A DNA stretch of 64,000 bases from Pusillimonas sp. T7-7 (GCF_000209655.1 NC_015458.1:3100001-3164000), one strand, 5' to 3'. Shown: positions 7,354 through 18,983, counted from the stretch's first letter. The notes: generated by a model from the sequence alone, not told the origin. A program made the numbers and translations.

Positions 7354-8748
7354 ATGAAAGATTTTTGGCAGACTTGCGTCCAGCGACTGGAGCAGGACCT
7401 ACCTCCGCAGCAAATAAGTGCCTGGATACGCCCCTTGGTTCCGCTTGCGTTCGACGAGACGCAGGCGGTGCTACGTGTTTCCGCGCCTAATCGTTTCAAG
7501 CTGGACTGGGTACGCAAGAACTTTTCCCACAAAATAGAAACATTGGCCACAGAGTGGTACGAGCGGCCTGTGCAGGTATTGTTTGAACTGGCTGGCGGCG
7601 GTGCCGTCGCACGCGCGTCTGCACCTGCCCGCACTGCAACGCCTAATACTGCGGCGCCCGCCGCTGCTGGCGTCCCTGCCACGCCGGCAGCGGCCAATCC
7701 TGCGGTCGAGCAAGTGATGCATGACCGCTCGCGCCTGAATACCGACCTGACTTTCGATAATTTTGTTACCGGCAAGGCCAATCAGCTGGCGCGCGCTGCA
7801 GCGCTGCAGGTCGCTGAAAATCCGGGTGTTTCATACAACCCCTTGTTCCTGTATGGGGGTGTGGGGCTGGGCAAAACCCACCTTATCCATGCCATAGGCA
7901 ACACACTGCTGGCCAATGGCAACGGAACGCGCGTGCGCTATGTGCATGCCGACCAGTACGTGTCCGATGTGGTCAAGGCCTACCAGCGCAAGGCATTTGA
8001 CGAGTTCAAGCGCTACTACCACTCGCTCGATTTGTTGCTGATTGACGACATCCAGTTTTTTGCCGGCAAGAATCGTACTCAGGAAGAGTTTTTCTACGCA
8101 TTCGAAGCCATGGTGGCGCAGCGCAAGCAAATCATCATCACGTCCGATACTTATCCCAAAGAGCTGTCCAATATTGACAGCCGCCTTATCTCGCGTTTTG
8201 ATTCCGGCCTGACGGTAGCCATCGAGCCGCCCGAGCTAGAGATGAGGGTGGCTATATTGCTGCACAAGGCTCAAACCGAGGGCGTGACCATGCCCGAAGA
8301 GGTTGCCTTCTTTATTGCCAAGCATCTGCGCAGCAATGTGCGCGAACTGGAAGGGGCGCTGCGCAAGGTGTCGGCCTATGCCCGCTTCCACGGACGCGAG
8401 GTGCTTACCGTTGACGTCTGCAAAGACGCGCTAAAGGATTTGCTGTCGGTGTCCAACGGACAGATCACGGTTGAAAACATACAAAAGACCGTTGCTGACT
8501 TCTACAAGATCAAGGTGGCCGACATGTATTCCAAGCGCCGGCCCGCCAACATTGCCATGCCGCGTCAGGTGGCCATGTATTTGGCCAAGGAACTGACGCA
8601 GAAAAGCCTGCCCGAGATCGGCGATTTATTCGGAGGCCGGGATCACACTACAGTGCTGCATGCCGTGCGTAAAATTTCTGACGCCCGATCCAAGCAGACT
8701 GAGCTCAACCACGCACTACACGTACTAGAACAAACCTTAAAAGGATAA
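7354..8748 (+). CDS. dnaA: Chromosomal replication initiator DnaA
   Basis: A 464-residue AAA+ initiator. Domain I starts [20 protein letters not shown]; a low-complexity Ala/Pro linker is domain II. Domain III has Walker [11 protein letters not shown] (about residues 167-176) and Walker [11 protein letters not shown] (about 227-236). Domain IV carries the DNA-binding signature [15 protein letters not shown] (about 426-440). The open frame extends to 7294, but the ATG at 7354 gives the family N-terminus. dnaN follows after 2 nt, so the two genes are translationally close. Confidence 0.98.
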   Translation: MKDFWQTCVQRLEQDLPPQQISAWIRPLVPLAFDETQAVLRVSAPNRFKLDWVRKNFSHKIETLATEWYERPVQVLFELAGGGAVARASAPARTATPNTAAPAAAGVPATPAAANPAVEQVMHDRSRLNTDLTFDNFVTGKANQLARAAALQVAENPGVSYNPLFLYGGVGLGKTHLIHAIGNTLLANGNGTRVRYVHADQYVSDVVKAYQRKAFDEFKRYYHSLDLLLIDDIQFFAGKNRTQEEFFYAFEAMVAQRKQIIITSDTYPKELSNIDSRLISRFDSGLTVAIEPPELEMRVAILLHKAQTEGVTMPEEVAFFIAKHLRSNVRELEGALRKVSAYARFHGREVLTVDVCKDALKDLLSVSNGQITVENIQKTVADFYKIKVADMYSKRRPANIAMPRQVAMYLAKELTQKSLPEIGDLFGGRDHTTVLHAVRKISDARSKQTELNHALHVLEQTLKG

Positions 8749-8750
8749 CC

Positions 8751-9860
8751 ATGCAACTCGTACAAGCAACTCGTGATGCATTGCTCAAGCCGTTATCGAC
8801 CGTAGCGGGTATCGTTGAACGAAGAAATACGCTGCCCATACTCGCCAATATTTTGTTGCGCAAAGAAGGCAAGAGCGTGGCATTCATTGCGACCGATCTC
8901 GAGGTTCAAATTACTACACACGCCGAGTTCGGTGTAGGTGATGACAACGAGTCGACCACTGTTGCAGCACGCAAGTTGCTGGATATTCTGCGTGCCTTGC
9001 CCGATTCAGGCGATATCAAGCTTGGGCTGGCCAGCTCCAAGTTGTCGGTGCAGTCGGGCAAAAGCCGTTTTGCGCTGCAGACGCTAGGTGCTACTGAGTT
9101 CCCCACTTTGGCCCAGCCCGAAAAGTGGGATGTCTCGTTTGCATTGCCGCAGAAAACCCTGAAGCATCTGTTCAACATGGTGCACTTTGCCATGGCCCAG
9201 CAAGACATACGCTATTACCTGAATGGCCTGCTGTTCGTTTTCGAGCCGGGCTTTGTGCGCGCTGTTGCCACCGACGGCCATCGCCTGGCGCATAGCGGTA
9301 CCGTTGTCGAGGGCATAGAAAGCAAGCACGACGTCATCGTGCCGCGCAAGACCGTACTTGAAATGCAGCGCTTGCTGGGCGATACCGACGAGCCTGTATC
9401 CATCGATGTAGCTACGGGCCAGATTCGTTTCCGCTTCGGCGATGTCGAGCTGGTATCCAAGCTGGTCGAAGGCAAGTTCCCCGACTTTACGCGCGTCATC
9501 CCCAGCAATTACACCAGGCACTTCTCCGTCAATCGTGAAATTTTGCAGGGCAGCTTGCAGCGTGCCGCCATTCTTACTACCGACAAGCTCAAGGGCGTGC
9601 GCGTGCAGCTGTCGGATAACCAGCTCAAGATTTCTTCATCCAACGCCGAGCAGGAAGAGGCCCAGGAAGAAATCGATATCGACTATGGTCACGAAGCGCT
9701 GGATGTAGGCTTCAATGTCAGCTATCTGCTCGATGTCCTGGCCAACGTCAAGACCGAGACCATACAGTGGTCGGTTCAGCCCGATGTCAATGCGTCGGCA
9801 TTGATCACCTCACCAGAAGACGACCAGTTCAAATACGTAGTCATGCCGATGCGCATCTAA
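8751..9860 (+). CDS. dnaN: DNA polymerase III beta sliding clamp
   Basis: A 369-residue ring clamp. The start MQLVQATRDALLKPLSTVAG, the internal SNAEQEEAQEEIDIDYG and the C-terminal KYVVMPMRI are typical; the last residues form the usual clamp C-terminus. An AAAGGATAACC ribosome site overlaps the dnaA 3' end. It clamps DNA polymerase and binds clamp-interacting proteins such as DinB, encoded at 40.9 kb. Confidence 0.97.
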   Translation: MQLVQATRDALLKPLSTVAGIVERRNTLPILANILLRKEGKSVAFIATDLEVQITTHAEFGVGDDNESTTVAARKLLDILRALPDSGDIKLGLASSKLSVQSGKSRFALQTLGATEFPTLAQPEKWDVSFALPQKTLKHLFNMVHFAMAQQDIRYYLNGLLFVFEPGFVRAVATDGHRLAHSGTVVEGIESKHDVIVPRKTVLEMQRLLGDTDEPVSIDVATGQIRFRFGDVELVSKLVEGKFPDFTRVIPSNYTRHFSVNREILQGSLQRAAILTTDKLKGVRVQLSDNQLKISSSNAEQEEAQEEIDIDYGHEALDVGFNVSYLLDVLANVKTETIQWSVQPDVNASALITSPEDDQFKYVVMPMRI

Positions 9861-9881
9861 GCTTCTGCAATGTCGCGTTGA

Positions 9882-12404
<2,523 letters not shown>

Positions 12405-12462
12405 GTTTATTTATTGGCTCTCATAATTAGTAAAAAATTCTGTCATTGTGCGGAAAATAAGA

Positions 12463-12494
12463 AACGGGCTCCGAGGTTATCTCTGGAGCCCGTT
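12463..12494. terminator. Bidirectional terminator between gyrB and the aldolase gene
   Basis: AACGGGCTCC (12463-12472) pairs with GGAGCCCGTT (12485-12494), with a short inner GAG/CTC extension. On the minus strand the stem is followed by TCTTATTTTCC, a reasonable U-tract for the leftward aldolase gene. Its position between convergent genes suggests it also ends gyrB transcripts. Confidence 0.8.
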
Positions 12495-12505
12495 CAAATA
12501 GCGGA

Positions 12506-13270
12506 TCAACGCACCCTTTCAGCCTGCCGGCACCAGTAATCAAAGGTGCTGTTGACGATAGAGGGTTTCAGCAGATAATCGTGCGCTTCTTTGGCTAAAT
12601 GGTCTGGCACTGGGGTCAGCGGGCCCAATGTTTGCGCACGGATTTGCATACGTGCAGCGCGTTCCAGGTAAACCGATAGATAAATGGCTTCTTCGAGTGT
12701 GGAACCTACGGTCAGATAACCATGATGCGCAAGCAGAATCGACCGTTTGTCACCTAGGGCGGCCGAGATCAAGGCCCCTTCCTCGTCTGCAATCGGCACG
12801 CCCGGCCAGTCAGCCAGAAATGCGCAATCATTATGGAAGGGCGTCATGTCCATCTGGATAATGACGAGTTCCTGGCGTGCGGCAGCCAGGGTAGACACCC
12901 AAGGAGCATGGGTGTGGACAATGGCGTTGACGTCTGGCCTGGCCCGGTAGACCCAAAGATGAAATCGTGTCGCGGGGTTGGCCATGCCTTCGCCCGAAAT
13001 GGTAGTCAGATCTTGATCGACCTCGATAAAATCATTTGGTGTGGCTTCATCGAAGCCTAGGCCGAACCGTAGTGTCCAGTAGGCATTCTCGCGCTCTGAG
13101 CGGGCACTGATTTGGCCGGCCAGGCCTGCTTCTTGCCCGGTCATGGCAAGAATCCGACAGGATGTTGCCAAGGTTTCGTCGCGTGTACGCTGCTTGCGTT
13201 GAAGGTGTTGCTTCATTTCGCGTGTGACGCGGTCATCAAAATAATCTTTTGGCCGGAATTCTTGCTTCAT
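12506..13270 (-). CDS. Class II aldolase/adducin-family protein
   Basis: A 254-residue member of the class II aldolase/adducin (AraD-FucA) fold. Zinc-ligand histidines are visible in VHTHAPWVS and LLAHHGYLTVGSTLEEA, and FHLWVYRARPDVNAIVHTHA is the family core. The ATG at 13270 is preferred over 13282 because GGAGCTCACT forms its ribosome site. It is just upstream (29-42 nt) of the TRAP permease stop in the same orientation, making it the last gene of a dctPQM-aldolase operon. It likely processes the acid imported by that transporter. Whether it is an aldolase, decarboxylase or epimerase cannot be told. Confidence 0.85.
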   Translation of the reverse strand: MKQEFRPKDYFDDRVTREMKQHLQRKQRTRDETLATSCRILAMTGQEAGLAGQISARSERENAYWTLRFGLGFDEATPNDFIEVDQDLTTISGEGMANPATRFHLWVYRARPDVNAIVHTHAPWVSTLAAARQELVIIQMDMTPFHNDCAFLADWPGVPIADEEGALISAALGDKRSILLAHHGYLTVGSTLEEAIYLSVYLERAARMQIRAQTLGPLTPVPDHLAKEAHDYLLKPSIVNSTFDYWCRQAERVR

Positions 13271-13311
13271 AGTGAGCTCCATTCAAGTATCAATTCAGTG
13301 AGTGTTCGGGT

Positions 13312-14676
13312 CTACAAGCCCAACACTCTGGGTAACCACAGCACGATGTCCGGGAACAGGGTCACAGTCAACAGACCAAGCAGTTGCAGGACCACAAAGG
13401 GGATAATGCCGCGATAGATATGTTGCATGGTGACGCCTGGTATTTTTGCTCCCTTCATGTAGAACAGCGCATAGCCAAATGGCGGCGTCAGATAGGAGGT
13501 TTGCAGATTGACTGCGAGCAGGATGGCGAACCAGACCAGAAATTCTTCTTTGGCAACGTGGCTGCCTAGATCAAGGGTTTCAAGAATTGGCGTAAATACA
13601 GGCAGAATGATCAAGATGATTTCTATCCAATCAAAGAAGAAGCCCATCAAGAATACGACCAGCATCATAAGGAATAGAATGCCGATGGGTCCAATCCCCA
13701 GTTCGTCGAAGAAGGTTGCAATGATGCCGTCCCCGCCGAGCGAGCGAAACACGTATGAGAATGCGGTCGCACCAAGAAAAATCATGAAGATCATGGCGTT
13801 GGTTTTGGCCGAGCGCACCAGCACGTCTTTCATGGTTGCGTAGTTCATATTACCCTTAACGGCAGCCAGTAAGATGGCGCCAAATGCGCCGACACCGCCT
13901 GCTTCGGTAGGGGTGGCCCACCCAAAGAAAATGGATCCGAGTACCAGCACGATCAAAAAGACCGGTGGTATGAAGCTGCGCAGCACCAGGCCAAAGAGCG
14001 TAAGAAGAGAGGTCGGGCCTTCGTCTTTGCTAAGCGCCGGCGCGAGCCTGGGCTTGATCAGGCACAGTATGAAAATGTAGGAAACATATAGCCCTGCAAG
14101 GAGCAGGCCCGGGAGCAGTGCTCCCATGAATAGGGATCCGACCGACACGGAAAGCAAATCCGCCAGAATGACCAGCATGATGCTGGGTGGAATCAGAATG
14201 CCTAACGTCCCCGACGCAGCAATAGTGCCTGTTGCGAGTTCAATTTGATAGCCGCGTTTCAACATCACGGGCAGGGCAAGTAAAGTCATCATAATGACCG
14301 ATGCGCCCACGATGCCAGTGGTGGCAGCCAGTATGGTGCCCATCAAAGTCACTGAGATTGCCAGCCCGCCGGGCAAGCGTCGCAAAAGTACTTGCAGGCA
14401 ATACAGCAGGTCTGTGGCAATGCCACTGCGCTCGAGCATGGTTCCCATGAAGATGAACATGGGGATGGCAACAAGAATCGATTTTTCTGCCACGCCGCCC
14501 CAGATTCTGGCCGTGATGTTATAGAGCTCGACGAATGCAAAGTAATCAAAATAGTACCCGATCATTGCGAACGAGAGTGCGGTTCCACCCAGAACGTACG
14601 CAACTGGATAGCCCGTAAACATGAGTACAGCAAGGGCCAGGAACATGAATATAGGAAGATTTCCCAGAATATCCAT
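13312..14676 (-). CDS. TRAP transporter large permease (DctM family)
   Basis: A 454-residue, very hydrophobic protein with about 12 membrane segments. Family motifs include LERSGIATDLLYCLQ, GTLGILIPPSIMLVILADL and GGVGAFGAILLAAVKG. DctM subunits use the sodium gradient to move a solute delivered by DctP. It lies 10 nt after the dctQ gene in a dctP-dctQ-dctM-aldolase operon on the minus strand. Confidence 0.93.
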   Translation of the reverse strand: MDILGNLPIFMFLALAVLMFTGYPVAYVLGGTALSFAMIGYYFDYFAFVELYNITARIWGGVAEKSILVAIPMFIFMGTMLERSGIATDLLYCLQVLLRRLPGGLAISVTLMGTILAATTGIVGASVIMMTLLALPVMLKRGYQIELATGTIAASGTLGILIPPSIMLVILADLLSVSVGSLFMGALLPGLLLAGLYVSYIFILCLIKPRLAPALSKDEGPTSLLTLFGLVLRSFIPPVFLIVLVLGSIFFGWATPTEAGGVGAFGAILLAAVKGNMNYATMKDVLVRSAKTNAMIFMIFLGATAFSYVFRSLGGDGIIATFFDELGIGPIGILFLMMLVVFLMGFFFDWIEIILIILPVFTPILETLDLGSHVAKEEFLVWFAILLAVNLQTSYLTPPFGYALFYMKGAKIPGVTMQHIYRGIIPFVVLQLLGLLTVTLFPDIVLWLPRVLGL

Positions 14677-14686
14677 TGATTTCTTC

Positions 14687-15259
14687 CTATGATATTGTTG
14701 TTATGGAAGGCGTTCCATTTTGTTGAACTTCTATGGTGTCTGAGTGAATCAGATCCGGTCGGAACAGCTTGACGATACTGCGCAGCAATATGCTGATGGC
14801 GGCCAGTAAGAGTATTGACATGCCTAGTGGAATCGTCGACTTGATGATCCACCGGTAAGGCAGACCCGTAGCCGAGGAAGAAATTTCGTTTGAAAGCCAG
14901 GACCGGTGTGCCAGTTCGAAGCCGTAGTACATGATGATCAGGCAAAAAGGGATCAGGAACAGAACACAGCCCACAATTTCGATCCAGCACTGGGTGCGCC
15001 GCCCCAGTTTTTCACGCACGATATCGATACGTACGTGTGTATCATGGATATAACCGAGTCCAAGACAACCCATGAAAAGAATGGTGTGTAAATGCCATTC
15101 GAGCTCTTGCAGTTTTGAAGAGCCGGTTGCAAAGAAGTGTCGCCCGATGACATCGAAGATAATGACTGCCACCAGAGCCAGGGCGGCCCATGCTGCCACA
15201 TAGCCCACCCGCTGGACGAAGAAACCCAGCGAGTTTGAAATTTTGAGTAATTGCTGCAT
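14687..15259 (-). CDS. TRAP transporter small permease (DctQ family)
   Basis: A 190-residue protein with four predicted membrane helices and the DctQ features FDVIGRHFFATGSSKLQELEW and HTHVRIDIV-like DTHVRIDIVREKL. The open frame reaches 15316, but the ATG at 15259 (MQQLLKISNSLGFF) gives a normal DctQ N-terminus; the upstream part would lie in an intergenic hairpin. It partners the adjacent DctM and DctP. Confidence 0.88.
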   Translation of the reverse strand: MQQLLKISNSLGFFVQRVGYVAAWAALALVAVIIFDVIGRHFFATGSSKLQELEWHLHTILFMGCLGLGYIHDTHVRIDIVREKLGRRTQCWIEIVGCVLFLIPFCLIIMYYGFELAHRSWLSNEISSSATGLPYRWIIKSTIPLGMSILLLAAISILLRSIVKLFRPDLIHSDTIEVQQNGTPSITTIS

Positions 15260-15299
15260 ACCAACCCCGAGTTGTTGAAGATGCTGCCCTGCCAAAAGC

Positions 15300-15334
15300 A
15301 AACACCCGGCGATCATGTAGTGTGCCGGGTGTTT
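15300..15334 (-). terminator. Hairpin between dctP and dctQ (partial terminator)
   Basis: AAACACCCGGC (15300-15310) pairs perfectly with GCCGGGTGTTT (15324-15334) around a 13-nt loop. On the minus strand it follows the dctP stop by 11 nt and is trailed by GCTTTTGG. Such hairpins often lower expression of membrane subunits relative to the abundant binding protein. Confidence 0.7.
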
Positions 15335-15345
15335 GATCGCCCGAG

Positions 15346-16410
15346 TCAGTCTTGGACCGAGCTCAGGTCATTCCAGACTTTGTACTTCTTGCGAAACTCC
15401 ACGTACTGGTCATAAGCCTCTTTGAACTCTGGATATTTTGCTGATTCCTCGGCAGCGACTTCAGACCATGCCTTGCGAAATGCGTCCATGATTTCAGGAG
15501 GCCACTGATGCAGCGTCACACCTTTGGCGGCGATTTCCTGCATGGGGGCAAATTGCTTGGCTTCGCCTTCAGCAATAGCCTGGCGCACGTTGTCGCCACA
15601 CATGATTTCGATTTGGGCTTGTTGCGTCTTGGACATGGCCTTCCATTTATCGAGATTGATGATGATCTCGTATAAGGTCGCCGGTTGGTGCCAACCAGGA
15701 AAGTAATAGTGCTTGGCAACCTGATGGAAGCCGAGTTGCAAATCTACAGCAGGCATGGCAAATTCCGCTGCGTCGATCGTGCCTAATTCCAGCGCCGGAA
15801 AAATATCACCTGCCGGAATCAGCTGTGCTGAAACTCCGAGCTTTTCGACGACTTTTGCGCCCAGTCCGAATATACGCATCTTCATGCCGTTCAAGTCGCC
15901 GACGGTTTTAATTTCCTTGCGAAACCAGCCGGAGGCCTCGGCAACCGTACCGCCGCACATGATGCCTTTGATGTTATTGCTTTCGTATATTTTTTCGTAC
16001 TGCTCTTTTCCACCACCATAGTAGAAATACGCCAGCATTTCAGGCCATTTTGGTCCGAAAGGGACTGCGGAAAAGATGGCAAGCGCGGGATGTTTGCCAT
16101 AGTAGTACCCGGACACGCCCCAGCAGGCGTTAACTGCGCCATTTGACACGGCGTCAAAGCATTCAGGGGGTGGAATCAGTGCGCCAGGCTCAAAGATCTG
16201 GAACTGGACATTACCGCCAGAGACAGCTTTGATTTTATTGGCGATATCGGTAGCTTGTGTTCCCACGTGCGGCAGCTTGGTGGGGAACCAGCTCTGTACT
16301 TTCAAACGGACGGGTTTATCGTCTGCAGCCGCAGCATTACCAGCCAAGGCAAGCCCAGTAGCCACACACACAGCAAGGGCTTTGAATCGCCCCTTTATAG
16401 ACATACTCAT
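15346..16410 (-). CDS. TRAP transporter solute-binding protein (DctP family)
   Basis: A 354-residue periplasmic receptor with a signal peptide (LAVCVATGLALAGNAAA-AD). It contains the DctP-type segment MKMRIFGLGAKVVEKLGVSA followed by LIPAGDIFPALELGTIDAAE, where the conserved Arg normally binds the ligand carboxylate. The layout resembles the alpha-keto-acid-binding TakP subgroup, an inference from the LGAKV...GDIFPALE pattern. A strong AAAGGAGGTG ribosome site fixes the ATG at 16410. It is first in the operon and separated from dctQ by a hairpin. Confidence 0.92.
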   Translation of the reverse strand: MSMSIKGRFKALAVCVATGLALAGNAAAADDKPVRLKVQSWFPTKLPHVGTQATDIANKIKAVSGGNVQFQIFEPGALIPPPECFDAVSNGAVNACWGVSGYYYGKHPALAIFSAVPFGPKWPEMLAYFYYGGGKEQYEKIYESNNIKGIMCGGTVAEASGWFRKEIKTVGDLNGMKMRIFGLGAKVVEKLGVSAQLIPAGDIFPALELGTIDAAEFAMPAVDLQLGFHQVAKHYYFPGWHQPATLYEIIINLDKWKAMSKTQQAQIEIMCGDNVRQAIAEGEAKQFAPMQEIAAKGVTLHQWPPEIMDAFRKAWSEVAAEESAKYPEFKEAYDQYVEFRKKYKVWNDLSSVQD

Positions 16411-16760
16411 CGCACACCTCCTTTAAATCTATGCCAGATGAAGTCTTGTCACGGAGTGAGCAGTTGGGCCAGGTTCGATCTTGTTAGCAATATGGCTACA
16501 CCGCCCTTGTATAGCAAAACTTACACGATAGTTTCCTTTTGAGCAACAGAAAAATTGATGTGAGTTAAGCTATATATCTTGTTTAAAAATTAAAATAGAA
16601 AAATTAATCTTCTATATTAAGTAGTTATATTTATTTTATTGGTTTTATAGCGAAGGAAACATGAGTTGTTAAATGTTGATGAATTGGAAACTACTAGGTA
16701 AACTAACTCGAGGTCTGCGTAATCGAGTGCAGCCATCGTTGTTATTTTACGGAGATAAAA
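16411..16760. promoter_or_regulatory. AT-rich divergent region between dctP and the cupin gene
   Basis: This 350-bp interval contains no credible gene. Its middle (about 16540-16650) is very AT-rich. The motif AGGAAAC recurs: inverted at 16531-16538 (GTTTCCTT), direct as GGAAACAT at 16655-16662, and as GGAAACTA at 16686-16693. The same GGAAACAT occurs twice before the DJ-1/PfpI gene at 18.3 kb, so these may be operators for the XRE-cupin regulator encoded at 17.3 kb. The cupin gene has a GGAG ribosome site at the right end. Confidence 0.5.
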
Positions 16761-17153
16761 ATGGAAGCAGTTCACTTCAAAGAGCGTCTCAAAGGCAAAC
16801 TGGAGCCCACCGTAGGAGGCTCCATCTATGTCGATCCCGGCGAGATGGAATGGCAGAAATCACAGTTCGACAAAATCTGGATGAAAGTCTTGTACGAAAA
16901 CAAGGATGCCGGCGAGTTGACCGTGTTGCTTAAGTGGGAACCTGGTGCGGTGCTGCCATTTCATCGTCATCCGGAAATCGAGCAAAGCTTTGTGCTTGAG
17001 GGCTCTTTCTATGATCATGATGGTATATGCCGTGCGGGCCAGTACGTATGGCGCAAGCCGGGTTCCTTGCATGAAACCCACAGTGATGAGGGTTGTTTGC
17101 TGCTCGCGGTGTATCGCAAGCCCAATGTTTTCTTCAATACGGCGGGATTCTAA
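16761..17153 (+). CDS. Small cupin-domain protein
   Basis: A 130-residue single-domain cupin of the ChrR-like type. Motif 1 is PFHRHPEIEQSFVLEGSF (about residues 72-89), with two His and a Glu as likely metal ligands, and motif 2 is GQYVWRKPGSLHETHS (about 97-112) with the third His. Such proteins may be metal-dependent dioxygenases or small-molecule sensors. It diverges from the TRAP operon and precedes the XRE-cupin gene by about 100 nt. The substrate is unknown. Confidence 0.85.
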   Translation: MEAVHFKERLKGKLEPTVGGSIYVDPGEMEWQKSQFDKIWMKVLYENKDAGELTVLLKWEPGAVLPFHRHPEIEQSFVLEGSFYDHDGICRAGQYVWRKPGSLHETHSDEGCLLLAVYRKPNVFFNTAGF

Positions 17154-17255
17154 GCGTGTATCAAGAAGAGGCGGCGTACCGAATATGCATAAGCTACAAT
17201 CAAGGCGTTCTTTCATGGCCCGCTGGGGCTGGTCGTGCCCTTTATATAGTTGGTA

Positions 17256-17954
17256 ATGACATCGAATACTTTTAATCCTGCATTGCTTGGCGGGAACACA
17301 AACGATACGGTTTTCGTTGTGCCGGGAAACGAAGAACAAGTGATTAGTATGCGCATGCGGCAACTTCGCATGGCTCGTGGGCTTACTCTGGATGCGCTTG
17401 CGGAAAAGTCCGGATTTACGAAAGGCTACCTTTCCAAGCTCGAAAATGGCAAAAGTACGCCGCCGATTGCTTCGTTGGCCCGTATTGCCCGAGCCTTAGG
17501 GCATGACCTGAACTATTTCTTTGTAGATCCTGGCGAGCCTCAACAGGGTTCGGACGAGAGTTTGCACGCCCTAGTTTCTGTTGTACATCACTGGGAACGC
17601 AAGCCGATTACGCGTGGAGGGTCTGGTTTTGGCTATGACTATGTCAGCCTCGCGCACAAGAAGGCCCGCAAGCATATGGAGCCGTTCATTTTTACGTTTC
17701 CATCAGAAGTTGACATTGATACGTATTTTGAACATCCTGGGGAAGAATTCGTCTACATCATGAGTGGTGAGGTCGAGTTCCAGATCAAGATAAATGGGGT
17801 GCTCAAGCGCTGGACGCTCGAGCCCGGGGACAGCCTGTATTTTGAATCCAGACTTCCGCACCGTGGCCGGGCGCTGGATGGGGAGGCGCAAGCCCTGGTT
17901 GTTGTTATGGAGCCCGAGGCTGAAACGAACGGGTATGACAGCGATGGTGGCTAG
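17256..17954 (+). CDS. XRE-family regulator with C-terminal cupin sensor domain
   Basis: A 232-residue regulator. A lambda-type HTH (about residues 30-85: RMARGLTLDALAEKSGFTKG, then YLSKLENGKSTPPIASLARI) is joined to a cupin domain with HPGEEFVYIMSGEVEF and PGDSLYFESRLPHRG. Such fusions usually sense a metabolite and control nearby transport or catabolic genes, here plausibly the TRAP-aldolase operon, the cupin and the ferredoxin/PfpI pair. The ATG at 17256 is preferred to a TTG at 17250. Its stop overlaps the ferredoxin stop of the opposite strand within one CTAG. Confidence 0.9.
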   Translation: MTSNTFNPALLGGNTNDTVFVVPGNEEQVISMRMRQLRMARGLTLDALAEKSGFTKGYLSKLENGKSTPPIASLARIARALGHDLNYFFVDPGEPQQGSDESLHALVSVVHHWERKPITRGGSGFGYDYVSLAHKKARKHMEPFIFTFPSEVDIDTYFEHPGEEFVYIMSGEVEFQIKINGVLKRWTLEPGDSLYFESRLPHRGRALDGEAQALVVVMEPEAETNGYDSDGG

Positions 17955-18271
17955 AGCAGCTTAGAGCGCTTATTCGTTTCAAACGCGTGTTCGTCGGCGT
18001 CAGGCAGGGGTGGGACGGGGCCGGAAGCGCGGGGATACACTTTTGACAGGTCGCGGTTAAGGGCTTTAAAAGAGTGCTGATCGGCTTGCAGTTCGTAGTC
18101 TGGAACGATAGCGCCAACGGGGCACACAATCACGCAGGTGGTGCAATTGACGCACACAGCAGGGTCGATGACCACAAAGTTCGGGCCGACTCGGAATGCA
18201 TCAACGGGGCAGACCTCGACGCAATCACCATACCGACATCCTATGCACGCATCCGTGACGACACTCGTCAT
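17951..18271 (-). CDS. fdxA: 7Fe/8Fe ferredoxin (FdxA type)
   Basis: A 106-residue ferredoxin. Two cluster motifs are visible: CIGCRYGDCVEVCPVDAF near the N-terminus and CVNCTTCVIVCPVGAI in the middle, followed by a basic C-terminal tail. The CxxCxxxxCxxxCP plus CxxCxxCxxxCP arrangement fits two Fe-S clusters; the relatives are 7Fe (3Fe-4S plus 4Fe-4S) ferredoxins. The ATG at 18271 has an AAGG ribosome site. Its tail overlaps the XRE-cupin gene tail to tail, and it diverges from the PfpI gene. Its redox partner is not evident. Confidence 0.9.
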   Translation of the reverse strand: MTSVVTDACIGCRYGDCVEVCPVDAFRVGPNFVVIDPAVCVNCTTCVIVCPVGAIVPDYELQADQHSFKALNRDLSKVYPRASGPVPPLPDADEHAFETNKRSKLL

Positions 18272-18295
18272 AATAACCTTCAATGTTGCTTGTTA

Positions 18296-18323
18296 GGAAA
18301 CATCGACTTATTATAGGAAACAT
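18296..18323 (+). repeat. Direct repeat TAGGAAACAT, 20-bp period, between fdxA and pfpI-like gene
   Basis: GGAAACAT occurs at 18296-18303 and again at 18316-18323, each preceded by TA, exactly two helical turns apart on one DNA face. The interval is the 76-bp divergent promoter of fdxA and the DJ-1/PfpI gene. The same octamer is found at 16655-16662 upstream of the cupin gene. It is a candidate operator for the XRE-cupin regulator. Confidence 0.6.
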
Positions 18324-18347
18324 GGATAGCATGTCAAGGAGAAACGA

Positions 18348-18983
18348 GTGCATATCGCCATCGTCTTATATGAGCAAATCGAACCTATAGAGCTCGCTGT
18401 CATTGGCACCCTGTCCATGGCGAAGCGCATCAACCCCGAGCTGCAGTACGTCACTATTTCAGAACATGGCGGCATGGTGGTGTTGAATAATGGCTTGCGG
18501 GTCGATACTGATTATTCTTTTGCCGATGCGCCTGCCGCAGATGTGCTCATCGTGACGGGCGGGCCTGGCTGGCAAGCTCAGGCGAATAATCCGAATATGC
18601 TGGATTTCCTGGTTCGCCGCCATGCGTCAGGGGAATGTCTTGCAAGCGTGTGTACCGGCGCCATGCTGCTGGCCTCTGCAGGCTTGCTTGCGGGCAAGCG
18701 TGCCACGACCAAGGTGCCAGTAGCCGGGAAGGAACCATGCCCGCTCGATGTCATGGCAGAAAACTATGATGACATTCAAACCATTGCCGCGCTGGTGGTG
18801 GATGAAGGAAACATCATCACCGGTGGGGGGGTCACCTTGGGCATAGATCTGACGCTATATCTTTTGAGCCGATTCCTTGGGTCGGCGGTTGCAGAAGAAA
18901 CAGCGAGGATCATGGAATATGAAGCGGCCTGGACTGCCAATCGGGCCAGGCTGCCTATTCTGGGAGCTGTTTGGGCTGGCTAG
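18348..18983 (+). CDS. DJ-1/PfpI-family protein
   Basis: A 211-residue single-domain class I glutamine-amidotransferase-like protein. The nucleophile elbow is ASVCTGAMLLASAG with the cysteine at about residue 103, and VLIVTGGPGW and NIITGGGVTLGIDL are family motifs; isonitrile hydratases and AraC-associated DJ-1 domains look similar. It starts at GTG 18348, set by AAGGAG 6 nt upstream. It diverges from fdxA. The function is not determinable from sequence alone. Confidence 0.85.
   Translation: MHIAIVLYEQIEPIELAVIGTLSMAKRINPELQYVTISEHGGMVVLNNGLRVDTDYSFADAPAADVLIVTGGPGWQAQANNPNMLDFLVRRHASGECLASVCTGAMLLASAGLLAGKRATTKVPVAGKEPCPLDVMAENYDDIQTIAALVVDEGNIITGGGVTLGIDLTLYLLSRFLGSAVAEETARIMEYEAAWTANRARLPILGAVWAG

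Noticed and set aside
16673..16933. A small frame upstream of and overlapping the cupin gene
   Set aside because: It lacks a ribosome site, overlaps the cupin start in another frame and resembles no protein.
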